Assembly: GCA_016932385.1 (NCBI GenBank)
Contig: JAFGCY010000067.1
Span: 1-40,887 of the forward strand
Direction of reading: 5' to 3'
From: a bacterium
GTDB lineage: Bacteria > 4484-113 > JAFGCY01
DNA: 40,887 nt
Every line of letters starts with the position of its first letter. Position 1 is the first letter of the stretch. Both the position numbers and the translations under genes were made by a program. Shown here piece after piece: positions 7,362 through 15,329 of this stretch. Under the pieces are notes generated by a model. That model saw only the letters and a list, made by a program, of their open reading frames with translations, had not been told where the DNA came from and ran no database searches.

Positions 7362-8468
7362 ATGCGTGGAATCATTGCGATCATCGGCGTGCTGCTCTTG
7401 ACGGGCTGCCCGCAGTCGGGAAAAAGTACGGACACCGCCGCGAAGGCGAATGCGGCGGCGACGGACGCGGGCTTCCATACGCTGACGGCCGTGTTCAGCG
7501 CGACGGAGAGCGACCCCTGGACCAGCGAGCTAATCACGGCGCTCGGGGTGGACCTGGGCTTCGATCCCTGGGCCAAGCCCGGCACCGAGGGCACGCTCGA
7601 CATCTACGGCCCCTACGACGTGGAAATCGACGGGCGTGCGATCGAGCTGACGATCTGCCTGGCCGGCTTCACCGGCGTAGTCGACATCCTGGGGCAGGAG
7701 GCGCTGGGGGACAAGGTGCGCGAGTGGCTGGACGGGCAGGCTGCCGACGTCGTCTGGCTGGATGGCGATCCGCTGCAGTTCCAGGTCGGCCGCAAGCTGG
7801 CCAAGGACCAGCCGCTGGTGTTCACCGGTGTGGTGATCGACCGCAGCCTGTATTACGGCGGCGAGCAGATGACCACCGGCGTCTACCGGCGCTACAGCCT
7901 GCCGCGGATCCTGGGCGAAATCTGGCGCGCCGATCAGGACGCCACGCGCTACGCCCTGCTCAGCGACGACGCACCGAGCAGCAAGAGCCGCGTGCACCAG
8001 CTGGCGATCCTGGAGCCGGCGCTGCCCGAGGGCCAGGGGCTGACGGTGCCGGAAGCCGCGACGAGTTGGGCCGAGCTGAAGCAGCAGCTCGCCGACCTGG
8101 CGGGGCACGTCGACGCCGCGGTGATCTGCGGCGCGGGTGAGGACGGCGCATCCGCCGACTTCCTTGACAATCCCTGCCCGCCGGATCTGCTCAGCGAGGC
8201 CAAGTTCCCGGTCGTAGTGCTCAGCCCGTCGAAGGCCGACCACGCCGGCGCGATCAGCCTGCAGATCAAGCCCTCCGCCCATGCCAAGGCGGTGCTGGAG
8301 TTGCTGGGCAAGGTCCTCGGCGGCCAGGACCCGCGTACCTTGCCGATCCTCACACCCGACGACATGGCAGTGTTTCTGGCGGTCGGCGAGGAACCCGCCG
8401 CGCCGGAGGATACTGGCGAGGCAGCCGAGCCGGCAACCGACGCCGCGGATCAGGCCGGCGAGTCCTAG
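7362..8468 (+). CDS. Lipoprotein resembling a periplasmic substrate-binding protein
   Basis: This 368-residue protein starts MRGIIAIIGVLLLTGC, a lipoprotein signal with lipobox LTGC. The body looks like a type I periplasmic binding fold of the ABC_sub_bind group: WTSELITALGVDLGFDPW, a domain edge AADVVWLDGDPLQFQ, then PLVFTGVVIDRSLYYGG followed by TTGVYRRYSLPRILGEI. In ABC_sub_bind proteins the strand ending in PIVFT precedes a TGV loop in the same way. The C-terminus is a low-complexity Ala/Glu/Asp tail. No ABC permease or ATPase is adjacent, so the ligand is unknown. It has its own leaderless promoter, and its stop shares CTAG with the convergent beta-propeller gene. The family call is tentative. 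Confidence 0.6.
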   Translation: MRGIIAIIGVLLLTGCPQSGKSTDTAAKANAAATDAGFHTLTAVFSATESDPWTSELITALGVDLGFDPWAKPGTEGTLDIYGPYDVEIDGRAIELTICLAGFTGVVDILGQEALGDKVREWLDGQAADVVWLDGDPLQFQVGRKLAKDQPLVFTGVVIDRSLYYGGEQMTTGVYRRYSLPRILGEIWRADQDATRYALLSDDAPSSKSRVHQLAILEPALPEGQGLTVPEAATSWAELKQQLADLAGHVDAAVICGAGEDGASADFLDNPCPPDLLSEAKFPVVVLSPSKADHAGAISLQIKPSAHAKAVLELLGKVLGGQDPRTLPILTPDDMAVFLAVGEEPAAPEDTGEAAEPATDAADQAGES

Positions 8469-9874
8469 AACAACGCGATCTTCGCCACGGCGTTGGCGAC
8501 GCCATAGAGCACATACACGTCATAGCCGCCGTCGGTGCGCGGCGTCGGATCGATCTCGATATTGGCGGCGCCGGCCATCAGCTCCGGATCGAGGGCTAGG
8601 TCGAACGGCGCGGGGTAGGGCCCGGGATTGAGTTCGTCCGTCGCGGCGTCGATCACGTAAAGCTCGTCGGTGTTGAAGCTGGCGGCGAGGATGTACCGGC
8701 CGTCGGGCGTGTAGGCCACGTCGGCGATGTAGGTGAACTCCTCGGTCAGCACGATCGGATCGTTAGCGCCATGCAGCACCGCCTCGGCTTCCAGGTCGAC
8801 GCTGTACAGGTTGCCATTGAGTGAATTGCCGATGAAGGCACGCGTGCCGTCCGGTGCCACGGCGATGCGCCCGGCGCCGATCTGGCCGAGATTGATGTTG
8901 GCGAATATCTTGCCGGGTTTGACGATATCGAGATAACTGTCCGTGGTTACGTACGGCATCCAGAACTCATCGAACTGCACTTCGCCCGCGCTGGTGGCCA
9001 GCAGGTCGCCGGTGGCGGGATTCAGTGCGCAGCAGCTGCCGTTATGTCCTGCCAGATTGGCGCTGATCGACATCACCGCCGCGTTTGAGCCCTTCGGGTA
9101 TTGCAAGATATGCGTATCGCTGTAAACGGTCGCGGCGTCGAAGGCCGTGATCATCGCCAGCGGGAAATAAACCGTATCGCCGGAGCAGACGGGCACGCCC
9201 GGGCCGGGGAAAGCCAGTGCGGAGGCGTCCGTCTCCAACGTGGCGTATATGTCCTCCGCAATGCCGGTGGCGGCCAGGCCAAGTGTGTCGAAGCCGTAGA
9301 GATGGTTGTCGCCGTTGGTCAGGACGTACAGCGTGGTCTCGCCCAGGCCCAGGTAGCTCGGGCTGGCGTATTCATCGAACGTCGCCATCGCCAGTTCGGT
9401 GCCGTCCAGGCCGTAGCGCACGACGGTGTTGTCCAGGCTGTTGGCGATGTAGAGCGAGTCGTGGCCGAAGACCATGTCGTTGGGCGCCGAGCCCGTGCTG
9501 AACAGCGGCGCGGTGACGAGGCTTTCCTGCGCCACGACCACGGCGTCGCTGGTCAACGTGGCGCCGGACTTCACGTACTGCACGGTCAGCGTGGTGGCCT
9601 GCGAAACCGCGCCGGCGGCGCCGGTGATTTGCGCGTCGAACGTGAAGCTGCCGTCGGCATCCACCGTGGCCTGGCCGGTTCCGCCGGCGACGACCTCGGC
9701 CGTCGTGCCGGCATCGGCGCTGCCCGGCCCGGCGTGGATGCGCGCCTGCCCATCCACTGCGCTGACGGCCAGCACTTCGCTCGGGTCGGGCGTGATATCG
9801 TCACCCCCGCCGCCGCAGGAGGCGCAGGCGATCAACGCCAGCAGGACCAACAACGCAACAACTAGTCTTTTCAT
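8465..9874 (-). CDS. Beta-propeller lipoprotein of the B12 operon, possible BtuG-like surface B12 binder
   Basis: This 469-residue protein starts MKRLVVALLVLLALIAC with Cys17 in a LIAC lipobox, then a Gly/Asp linker. Residues about 30-110 look like an Ig-like beta-domain. The rest is a YVTN/NHL-type propeller: repeated blades such as GHDSLYIANSLDNTVVRYGL, ETTLYVLTNGDNHLYGFDTL, DGTRAFIGNSLNGNLYSVDL and DGRYILAASFNTDELYVIDA. A GGGAG site eight bases upstream sets the ATG at 9874. It is the last gene of the cobalamin-riboswitch operon, 10 bp after the TonB receptor gene. Bacteroides BtuG is likewise a propeller lipoprotein encoded with BtuB and captures B12 at the cell surface; equivalence here is inference from fold, lipobox and position. 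No catalytic residues are evident. Confidence 0.7.
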   Translation of the reverse strand: MKRLVVALLVLLALIACASCGGGGDDITPDPSEVLAVSAVDGQARIHAGPGSADAGTTAEVVAGGTGQATVDADGSFTFDAQITGAAGAVSQATTLTVQYVKSGATLTSDAVVVAQESLVTAPLFSTGSAPNDMVFGHDSLYIANSLDNTVVRYGLDGTELAMATFDEYASPSYLGLGETTLYVLTNGDNHLYGFDTLGLAATGIAEDIYATLETDASALAFPGPGVPVCSGDTVYFPLAMITAFDAATVYSDTHILQYPKGSNAAVMSISANLAGHNGSCCALNPATGDLLATSAGEVQFDEFWMPYVTTDSYLDIVKPGKIFANINLGQIGAGRIAVAPDGTRAFIGNSLNGNLYSVDLEAEAVLHGANDPIVLTEEFTYIADVAYTPDGRYILAASFNTDELYVIDAATDELNPGPYPAPFDLALDPELMAGAANIEIDPTPRTDGGYDVYVLYGVANAVAKIALF

Positions 9875-9884
9875 CCTAAACTCC

Positions 9885-11828
9885 CTAAAGCTGTGTGTTC
9901 CAGGTGATGAGTACTTCCCGCCCCGGTAACGGGTAATTCCAGGCGTCGCGCGCCTGGGTGTCGAACAGATTGCTGATTGATAAGGCGATCGAAAAGTTGT
10001 CGAACTCGCGCGCCAGTTCCAGGCCATAAAGTGTGCGCGGCTCAATGACGAGGCTGCCGAACAGGTCAGCCGGGATCTCGCCGGTGTAGTCCAGGCTGAA
10101 TGCGCCCCGCCAGGGAGCGCCCGTGTACTCCAGGCGTGAGTTGGCGTGGTACTCGCTGCGGCCGGTCAGAGGCACGCCCGAGTCGTATTCCGCCCGCGGC
10201 AGCCAGGTGCCGGCGGTGCGCCACCAGACCGCCTCGGCCAGTTCCACGTCAAGAAGCGCCTCGGCGCCGGCGACGCTGGCCGGGCCGGTGTTGATCGCCG
10301 CGACGGTGTAGGCGCTGACCGGCGCCCAGACGATGCTGTCGCGGTAGTCGCTGTAGAAACCCGCCAGCTCCAGCCGCGCGTGCTCACCGGTCCAGTCCAG
10401 GCCGAGCTCGTAGTTGAACAGGCGCTCACTGGTGAGCTCGGGGTTGCCGCGCATCCCGCCGGTGTCGGCGTAGTACAGCTCGCTGAAGCTGGGATGCCGC
10501 ACGGCGTAGCCGGCAGCGGCATAGGCGGTGGTGTGGCCGCCGCAGTTGTATTCCGCCGCCAGACGGGCGACGGGATCGACGCCGATGTCGCTGGAGGCCA
10601 CCAGGCCGGTGTCGGCAAACAGGCTGAAGCGTCCGCGATCCGCGCGCCAGTTGTACTGCGCATCCAGCCCGGCGCGGGCCTGCCGGCCGCTGGCGTCGCT
10701 GTCGATGTAGTCCAGGCGCGGCTTGAAGCCCCAGGGCTGAGTGCCGTTGGCCGCCGCGCCCCAGGCGTGCTCGAGATGCCAGCGCGTATCTTGCGTATCG
10801 ATTGCGCCGCGGTTCAGGTAGGGCGCGGGATCGGTGAAGTGCGTATGGAGTACCGACAGGTCGGTGCGCCAGCCCGCTTCACGGGCCTGCAGCCAGACGC
10901 CGTCACGGGCCAGCCGGGCGGCTAGCGTCGGGTACTCGCTCATGCCCGGCACGCCGCGCCGTGCGTGGACGATGCCGGCGCGGTAGCTGGTGCCGCCGCT
11001 CATCCAGTTCGCCCAACAGCTTTGCTGCGTGGCCTCGTTGTTGTGGCGCGTCGCGGCCTGCCCGCCGGCGCGTTCGTAGCTGTAGTCGTTCCGGGCCTGC
11101 AGGTGCGACAGGTAATAGCTGGCGCCGGGTGTCTGGATCGCCAGCGCGGTTTCCAGCGAGTTGTGCCCGCCGCCGGTGATGGTGAACTCGGTGGTGGCCG
11201 CCGGTGCGCCGTTCCGTTTACCGAGCAGGTCGGTGCGTTCCAGCAATGGTATGTATTCCGCCGCGTCGGGTTCCGGCGCTGCCGGGCCTGCTTCGGGCTC
11301 CGCCGTGACGAGGTTGATCACGCCGCCCAGCGCGCCGGGGCCGAAGCGCGCCGCCTTCGGCCCGCGCAGCACCTCGACCCGCGCCAGGGCGCCAAGGCTT
11401 AAAAGCGACAGGTCGGCGGCCTCGCCCGCGAGCGGGGCGCCGTCGACCAGCACCAGCACCTGTTCGGACCGCGCGCCGCGGATGAGAGCGGTGCTGAGCT
11501 GGCCGCTGCCGCCCAGCTGCCGCACGTCGGTGCCCGGCACGCGCTCCAGCACGTCCGCCGCCGTGGTCGCGCCGGCGAAGGCCTCCGCCTCGATCACGGT
11601 CAGCGCGCGCGCGTCGTCCACGATAGACGCCAGCGAGCGCTCGCCGAGTACTTCCGCCGCGCCCAGGTCGATCTCGGTACTTTCGTCGGCGTCGGTGCCG
11701 GCGTCTTCCTCCAGCACGATCTCGTCGTCGGTGATCTCGATGTAGTCGCCGTCCTGCGCCCAGGCGATGAGGGCCGGGCAGGCGAGTGGCGCGACGATGA
11801 TCAGCGCAAGCCAGGCGCGGGGGATCAT
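9885..11828 (-). CDS. btuB: TonB-dependent outer-membrane receptor, BtuB-like cobalamin importer
   Basis: This 647-residue protein has a signal peptide (MIPRAWLALIIVAPLACPALIAWA), an unusual acidic stretch (DGDYIEITDDEIVLEED), then a plug domain: VIEAEAFAGATTAADVLERV, GSGQLSTALIRGARSEQVLV, VDGAPLAGEA and VEVLRGPKAARFGPGALGG. A long beta-barrel region of alternating aromatic strands follows and ends with a short terminal strand. The length fits BtuB (about 600 residues). I chose the ATG at 11828, which overlaps the permease stop (ATGA). B12 as substrate is inferred from the upstream cobalamin riboswitch and the BtuCDF-like genes. The barrel sequence alone does not exclude another corrinoid or chelate. 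Confidence 0.87.
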   Translation of the reverse strand: MIPRAWLALIIVAPLACPALIAWAQDGDYIEITDDEIVLEEDAGTDADESTEIDLGAAEVLGERSLASIVDDARALTVIEAEAFAGATTAADVLERVPGTDVRQLGGSGQLSTALIRGARSEQVLVLVDGAPLAGEAADLSLLSLGALARVEVLRGPKAARFGPGALGGVINLVTAEPEAGPAAPEPDAAEYIPLLERTDLLGKRNGAPAATTEFTITGGGHNSLETALAIQTPGASYYLSHLQARNDYSYERAGGQAATRHNNEATQQSCWANWMSGGTSYRAGIVHARRGVPGMSEYPTLAARLARDGVWLQAREAGWRTDLSVLHTHFTDPAPYLNRGAIDTQDTRWHLEHAWGAAANGTQPWGFKPRLDYIDSDASGRQARAGLDAQYNWRADRGRFSLFADTGLVASSDIGVDPVARLAAEYNCGGHTTAYAAAGYAVRHPSFSELYYADTGGMRGNPELTSERLFNYELGLDWTGEHARLELAGFYSDYRDSIVWAPVSAYTVAAINTGPASVAGAEALLDVELAEAVWWRTAGTWLPRAEYDSGVPLTGRSEYHANSRLEYTGAPWRGAFSLDYTGEIPADLFGSLVIEPRTLYGLELAREFDNFSIALSISNLFDTQARDAWNYPLPGREVLITWNTQL

Positions 11829-12796
11829 ACGTTGACCTCCCGCGATCTGAGCAGCACGGCGATGAAGAACGGCGCGCCGATCAGGCTGGTGATGATCGTC
11901 AGCGGGATCTCGCGCGGGGGGTCGATCGTGCGGGAGATGATGTCGACGGCCAGGGTCAACGCCGCGCCGCCCAGCGCGCACATTGGCAGCAGGCGGCCGT
12001 GGATTGCGCCGGTGAGGCTGCGCATCACGTGCGGCACCATCAGCCCGATGAAGGCGATCACGCCGCAGAAGGCGACGCAGGCGGCAGCCAGCAGGCTGGC
12101 GGCCCCGAGGATCGCCCGCCGCGCTTTGACGATGTCGACGCCCAGGCTGGCGGCCTTCTCGTCACCGAGCAGGAGCACGTCGAGGTCGGCGGAGTAGTAC
12201 AGCGCCAGCGCGATGCCGATGACCGTGACCGGAAGCAAAAACCAGATTTCGAGATAGCCGACGGTGGTGACGCGGCCTAAAAGCCAGGCTAAAGCTTGGT
12301 CCGTGCCGCCGGGCCCGAGCCTGAGCAGCAGGAACCAGACGACCGCGCCGCAGAGCGTGCCGAGCGCGATGCCCATCAACAGCGTGGCAGCGGTGGAGTA
12401 ACGGCGGTTCAGCGCGAAGGTGTAGAGCGCCAGGGTGATCAGCGCGCCGCCGAGCACCGCGCCGAGGCCGGTCATGAGCACGCCGGACAGGCCCAGCGCG
12501 GCGACCACGACCGCGCCCAGCGCTCCGCCCGCGCTGACGCCGGTGACATACGGCTCGGCCAGCGGGTTTCTGAAAAACGTCTGCATCAGCGCGCCGCTAA
12601 CGGCCAGGCCGCCGCCGGCCAAGAGCGCCATGATGATCCGCGGCAGCCGAAGCTGCCAGAGGATCCGCGCCTCGGCGGCGTCGATGCCGTCGGCGAGCTC
12701 GGCCCAGCCGATGCCCGCCGGGCCGGTGGTCAGGGCGAGCGCTGCCAGCGCTACGATCACGGCAAGCAGGACCAGGCCGATCAGCCAGTTGCGCAT
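11825..12796 (-). CDS. btuC: FecCD/BtuC-family ABC transporter permease
   Basis: This 323-residue inner-membrane protein has about ten hydrophobic segments typical of FecCD permeases. Landmarks are RILWQLRLPRIIMALLAGG, GALMQTFFRNPLAEPYVTG, the coupling region GDEKAASLGVDIVKARR and the C-terminal IAFIGLMVPHVMRSLTG. It starts directly after the TAG of the binding-protein gene and its stop overlaps the receptor ATG. Family members carry cobalamin, haem or ferric siderophores. Cobalamin is favoured because the operon is preceded by a B12 riboswitch. Confidence 0.9.
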   Translation of the reverse strand: MRNWLIGLVLLAVIVALAALALTTGPAGIGWAELADGIDAAEARILWQLRLPRIIMALLAGGGLAVSGALMQTFFRNPLAEPYVTGVSAGGALGAVVVAALGLSGVLMTGLGAVLGGALITLALYTFALNRRYSTAATLLMGIALGTLCGAVVWFLLLRLGPGGTDQALAWLLGRVTTVGYLEIWFLLPVTVIGIALALYYSADLDVLLLGDEKAASLGVDIVKARRAILGAASLLAAACVAFCGVIAFIGLMVPHVMRSLTGAIHGRLLPMCALGGAALTLAVDIISRTIDPPREIPLTIITSLIGAPFFIAVLLRSREVNV

Positions 12797-13798
12797 CTAG
12801 TATCCAGCCTCCAGCAGTAACTCGTATTGTGGCGGCCGGTTGGCCTGGTCGAGTTGCCGGTAGAATTCCATCAGGGCGTCGAGTAAGCGCGGCCCGGGCC
12901 GGTTGAGGATGTCGGCGTCGATCACGATCACGCGGCCGGCCTGGACGGCGTCGAGATTGCGCCAGACCTGGTCGGCCTTGAGCTCCGCGAGCAGCCGCGC
13001 CTTGACCTCGGCGGGATCTTCATCCTCGGTGCAGCTCGTGCCGGTCAGGATGTAATCCGGGTTGGCGTCGAGCAGGAACTCGGCGGAAACCGCCGGCCAG
13101 CCCGTCAGCCGCCAGGCGCAGTTCAGACCGCCCGCGCGCTCGATCAGGTCGTTGATGAACGTGTTGCCGCCGGCGGTGTAGATCATCTCGCCGGGATAGC
13201 CGTAGAAAACGGTGAACCTGGTTGTAGTGTCGAGATCGCCGGTCTGAAGAGAATAGTATTTCCGGGTCAGTTGGTCGAGTGATAGCTCGTACGCATCCAG
13301 CTTGTCCGTGTAACCGCCGTAGAGGAAATCAAATGCATCGACTTCATCTAGCTTGGAGACGATCAGATCCAGCCTGCTCATTTGCTGGCCAACTTCATGC
13401 AGGTTCGCCGCCTCGTTTAGGCAAAACACGCTGATGTCGAGCGCCAGTAATTGCTCAACCAACTCGCGGCTGTTGCCCTGGTAGGCGATGATCAGGTCGG
13501 GTTCGAGCGCCACGACGGCCTCGAGGCTGGTATCGATCAGCCCGCCGACGGTCGGTAGCCCGGTTACCTCGGGTGGCCAGTCGCAATAGTCGCTGACGCC
13601 GACCACGCGGCCGCCGAAGCCGAGGTAGAACAGCATCTCGGTGACATTCGGCGCCAGACTGACGATACGCTGTGGCTCGCTGACCTCGCACCGATTGCCG
13701 AGATCGTCGATGGGCAAGTAAGCTCGTTTGGCCCGGGACTCGCTATACGCAAGTAGCGAAATCAAAATGGCCAGGCACATCAGCAGGATGCGTTTCAT
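12797..13798 (-). CDS. btuF: Periplasmic cobalamin-binding protein, BtuF-like
   Basis: This 333-residue protein has an N-terminal secretion signal (MKRILLMCLAILISLLAYS) without a lipobox, so it is probably a free periplasmic protein. The class III binding-protein fold shows PQRIVSLAPNVTEMLFYLGF, GVSDYCDWPP (as in BtuF GVSSYSDYP), LPTVGGLIDTSLEAVVALEP and DLIIAYQGN, a long linking helix region (about 150-195) and a second lobe with GGNTFINDLIERAGG. Its ATG overlaps the ATPase stop (ATGA). It should hand substrate from the outer-membrane receptor to the BtuC-like permease. A siderophore ligand is possible in principle, but the riboswitch favours corrinoids. Confidence 0.87.
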   Translation of the reverse strand: MKRILLMCLAILISLLAYSESRAKRAYLPIDDLGNRCEVSEPQRIVSLAPNVTEMLFYLGFGGRVVGVSDYCDWPPEVTGLPTVGGLIDTSLEAVVALEPDLIIAYQGNSRELVEQLLALDISVFCLNEAANLHEVGQQMSRLDLIVSKLDEVDAFDFLYGGYTDKLDAYELSLDQLTRKYYSLQTGDLDTTTRFTVFYGYPGEMIYTAGGNTFINDLIERAGGLNCAWRLTGWPAVSAEFLLDANPDYILTGTSCTEDEDPAEVKARLLAELKADQVWRNLDAVQAGRVIVIDADILNRPGPRLLDALMEFYRQLDQANRPPQYELLLEAGY

Positions 13799-14553
13799 TG
13801 CTTCACCTCTATTTCGCCCAGCCAGCGCGGGTCGCAGCCGTACAGGCCGGCCAGGTTGTCCGGCGTCAGGATCGCGGCCGGCTCGCCGCCGGCCAGCAGC
13901 CGGCCGTCCTTGATCAGCAGGATGTAATCGGCGAACTCGCGCGCCAGGTCGATGTCGTGTAGTGCCGCCAGCACGGTCAGTTCTCGCTCGCGGGCGACGC
14001 GGCGCATCTCGTCCATGATCATTCGCCGCGCGGGCGGGTCGAGGAACGCCGTCGGCTCGTCCAAAAGCAACAGCGGCGTCTCCTGCACCAGCCCCTGGGC
14101 CAAAAGCATCCGCCGCAGCTCACCGCCGGAAAGCGAGCCGACGCGCCGCTCGGCCAGTTCGCTTAAACCCAGCGATTCCAGCGCGGCGGCGACGGTGCCG
14201 TTAATGATGCCCGCCGGCGAGAAGTTTGCGCGCATGTGCGGATAGCGTGCCAGGGCGACGGCCTCGCGCACCGTCAGCGGCAGGTCCTGGCGGCTGACTT
14301 GCGGCACCAGCGCCACCTGCCGCGCGCGCTGGCGCGGTGTCAGCGTGGCCAGCAGTGTGCCGTTGAGCGTTACCTCGCCCGCCGCGATGGGCAGGTAGCC
14401 GCTCAGGCCGCCAAGCAGGGTGGTTTTGCCCGCGCCGTTGGGGCCGAGCAGGGCGGCGAAAGCGCCGCCGGGCACCCGCGCGCTGAAGCGATCCACGATC
14501 AGCTCATGGCCAACGGGAATGCTCAGGTCGGAAATGATAAGTTCAGCCGGCAT
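13795..14553 (-). CDS. btuD: ABC transporter ATPase, BtuD/FecE-like
   Basis: This 252-residue protein powers the BtuC-like permease. It has Walker A LLGPNGAGKTT (about 35-45), Q-loop VPQ, signature LSGGELRRMLLAQ, Walker B LLLLDEPTAFLDP and the switch His in AALHDIDLA. It is the first gene behind the cobalamin riboswitch. Its ribosome site (CGGAG) lies in a perfect hairpin just before the ATG at 14553, so translation of this gene, and by coupling the next three, is the probable control point. Confidence 0.92.
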   Translation of the reverse strand: MPAELIISDLSIPVGHELIVDRFSARVPGGAFAALLGPNGAGKTTLLGGLSGYLPIAAGEVTLNGTLLATLTPRQRARQVALVPQVSRQDLPLTVREAVALARYPHMRANFSPAGIINGTVAAALESLGLSELAERRVGSLSGGELRRMLLAQGLVQETPLLLLDEPTAFLDPPARRMIMDEMRRVARERELTVLAALHDIDLAREFADYILLIKDGRLLAGGEPAAILTPDNLAGLYGCDPRWLGEIEVKQ

Positions 14554-14557
14554 CGGC

Positions 14558-14577
14558 GCTCCGGTATCTACCGGAGC
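14558..14577 (-). promoter_or_regulatory. Shine-Dalgarno-sequestering hairpin, riboswitch expression platform
   Basis: On the minus strand GCTCCGGT-AGAT-ACCGGAGC forms a perfect 8-bp stem, and its 3' arm holds the CGGAG ribosome site four to eight bases before the ATG. CTGGAG (minus strand, 14617-14612) can pair with CTCCGG of the 5' arm, including one G-U pair, and could act as anti-sequestor. The switching model is inference. Confidence 0.7.
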
Positions 14578-14629
14578 AGCGCGCCTGGGGCACCGGGCAG
14601 GTCATGCTTAACTCCAGAAGCCTGTGTAT

Positions 14630-14765
14630 TCCCGGTCGGTCTCCTGGCTTGGTTTCATCGGGCTGGCCCGCCTTCCCCGGGACATCCCGAGTGGCTCGTG
14701 GGGGCCCTCCACCTCACAGTGGCTGGTACCGCGGCGGCCTTGCACCGCCTTCCCGTTACCGGTAT
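14630..14765 (-). promoter_or_regulatory. Cobalamin (B12) riboswitch
   Basis: Minus-strand landmarks in order are a closing stem CCGGT (14762-14758) with ACCGG (14636-14632), GGGAAGGCGGTGC, AGCCACTGTGA, a variable hairpin, GAGCCACTCGG, GGGGAAGGCGGG, GATGAAACC and the B12 box AGCCAGGAGACCGACC, close to the AGCCAGGAGACCTGCC consensus. It precedes the transporter operon, which it should repress when cobalamin is abundant. Confidence 0.93.
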
Positions 14766-14769
14766 GGGC

Positions 14770-14778
14770 AGTATACCA
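14770..14778 (-). promoter_or_regulatory. Extended -10 promoter of the riboswitch operon
   Basis: TGGTATACT on the minus strand places +1 near 14763, at the first base of the riboswitch closing stem. No clear -35 is present, as expected for an extended -10 promoter. Confidence 0.6.
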
Positions 14779-14835
14779 CGCCCGATTCGCCGGAAATCGC
14801 TTCACCCGTTATTCGGTATAAACAGGCGCGTTAGG

Positions 14836-14841
14836 TATAAT
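14836..14841 (+). promoter_or_regulatory. TATAAT -10 box for the DUF212 gene
   Basis: A perfect TATAAT places +1 near 14848 and the ATG at 14854, giving a leader of only about six bases and no ribosome site. It lies 58 bp from the divergent riboswitch promoter. Confidence 0.55.
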
Positions 14842-14853
14842 TTCGCCGGCTGT

Positions 14854-15321
14854 ATGCGCCAGATATTACTTTACAATCCCTGGTTTACCGCGGCGATGCT
14901 GTCCTGGGTGTTGGCGCAGGTGTTGAAGATGATCTTCCACACGATCCTCAGCCGGCGGATCGACTTTTCGCGGCTGGTGGACACCGGTGGCATGCCTTCC
15001 AGCCACACGGCCTTCGTCACCGGGCTGTCGACCAGCGTCGGCATTACGCAGGGCTGGCATTCGCTGGAGTTCGCGATGGCGCTGTGCTTTTCGCTGATCA
15101 TCATCTACGACGCCACCAACCTGCGGCGCAGCGCCGGCTACCACGCGCAGGTATTAAACGAAATCGTGCCCAAGCTGCTGCGCGGCGAGGTGCTCAAGGA
15201 AGTGGTCAGCTACCGCCGCCTGCGCGAGCTCTTAGGCCATACGCCGGCGGAAGTCGTGGTCGGCGGCATCCTCGGCATCCTGGTGGCGAGGTGGTTCCTG
15301 ATCGTGATGGACGTGAGCTGA
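14854..15321 (+). CDS. DUF212 divergent PAP2-family membrane protein
   Basis: This 155-residue membrane protein starts MRQILLYNPWFTAAMLSW. The family hallmark is GGMPSSHTAFVTGL, resembling the PAP2 SxxxxH motif, followed by IIYDATNLRRSAGYHA and the C-terminal LGHTPAEVVVGGILGIL. This matches the usual 140-160 residues and conserved order of the DUF212 family, which occurs in bacteria and plastids. The activity is not established; a PAP2-like lipid phosphate phosphatase is the usual speculation. The reading frame is open much further upstream, but that part covers the riboswitch, and the TATAAT box fixes the start near 14854. Confidence 0.88.
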   Translation: MRQILLYNPWFTAAMLSWVLAQVLKMIFHTILSRRIDFSRLVDTGGMPSSHTAFVTGLSTSVGITQGWHSLEFAMALCFSLIIIYDATNLRRSAGYHAQVLNEIVPKLLRGEVLKEVVSYRRLRELLGHTPAEVVVGGILGILVARWFLIVMDVS

Positions 15322-15329
15322 GCCGGCCT

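Noticed and set aside
11829-11981. Upstream extension of the TonB receptor frame
   Set aside because: It lacks a signal peptide and overlaps the permease gene; the ATG at 11828 starts a good signal peptide and overlaps the permease stop.
14236-14853. Upstream extension of the DUF212 reading frame
   Set aside because: It overlaps the riboswitch and btuD on the other strand, and homologous sequence begins at MRQILLYNP.
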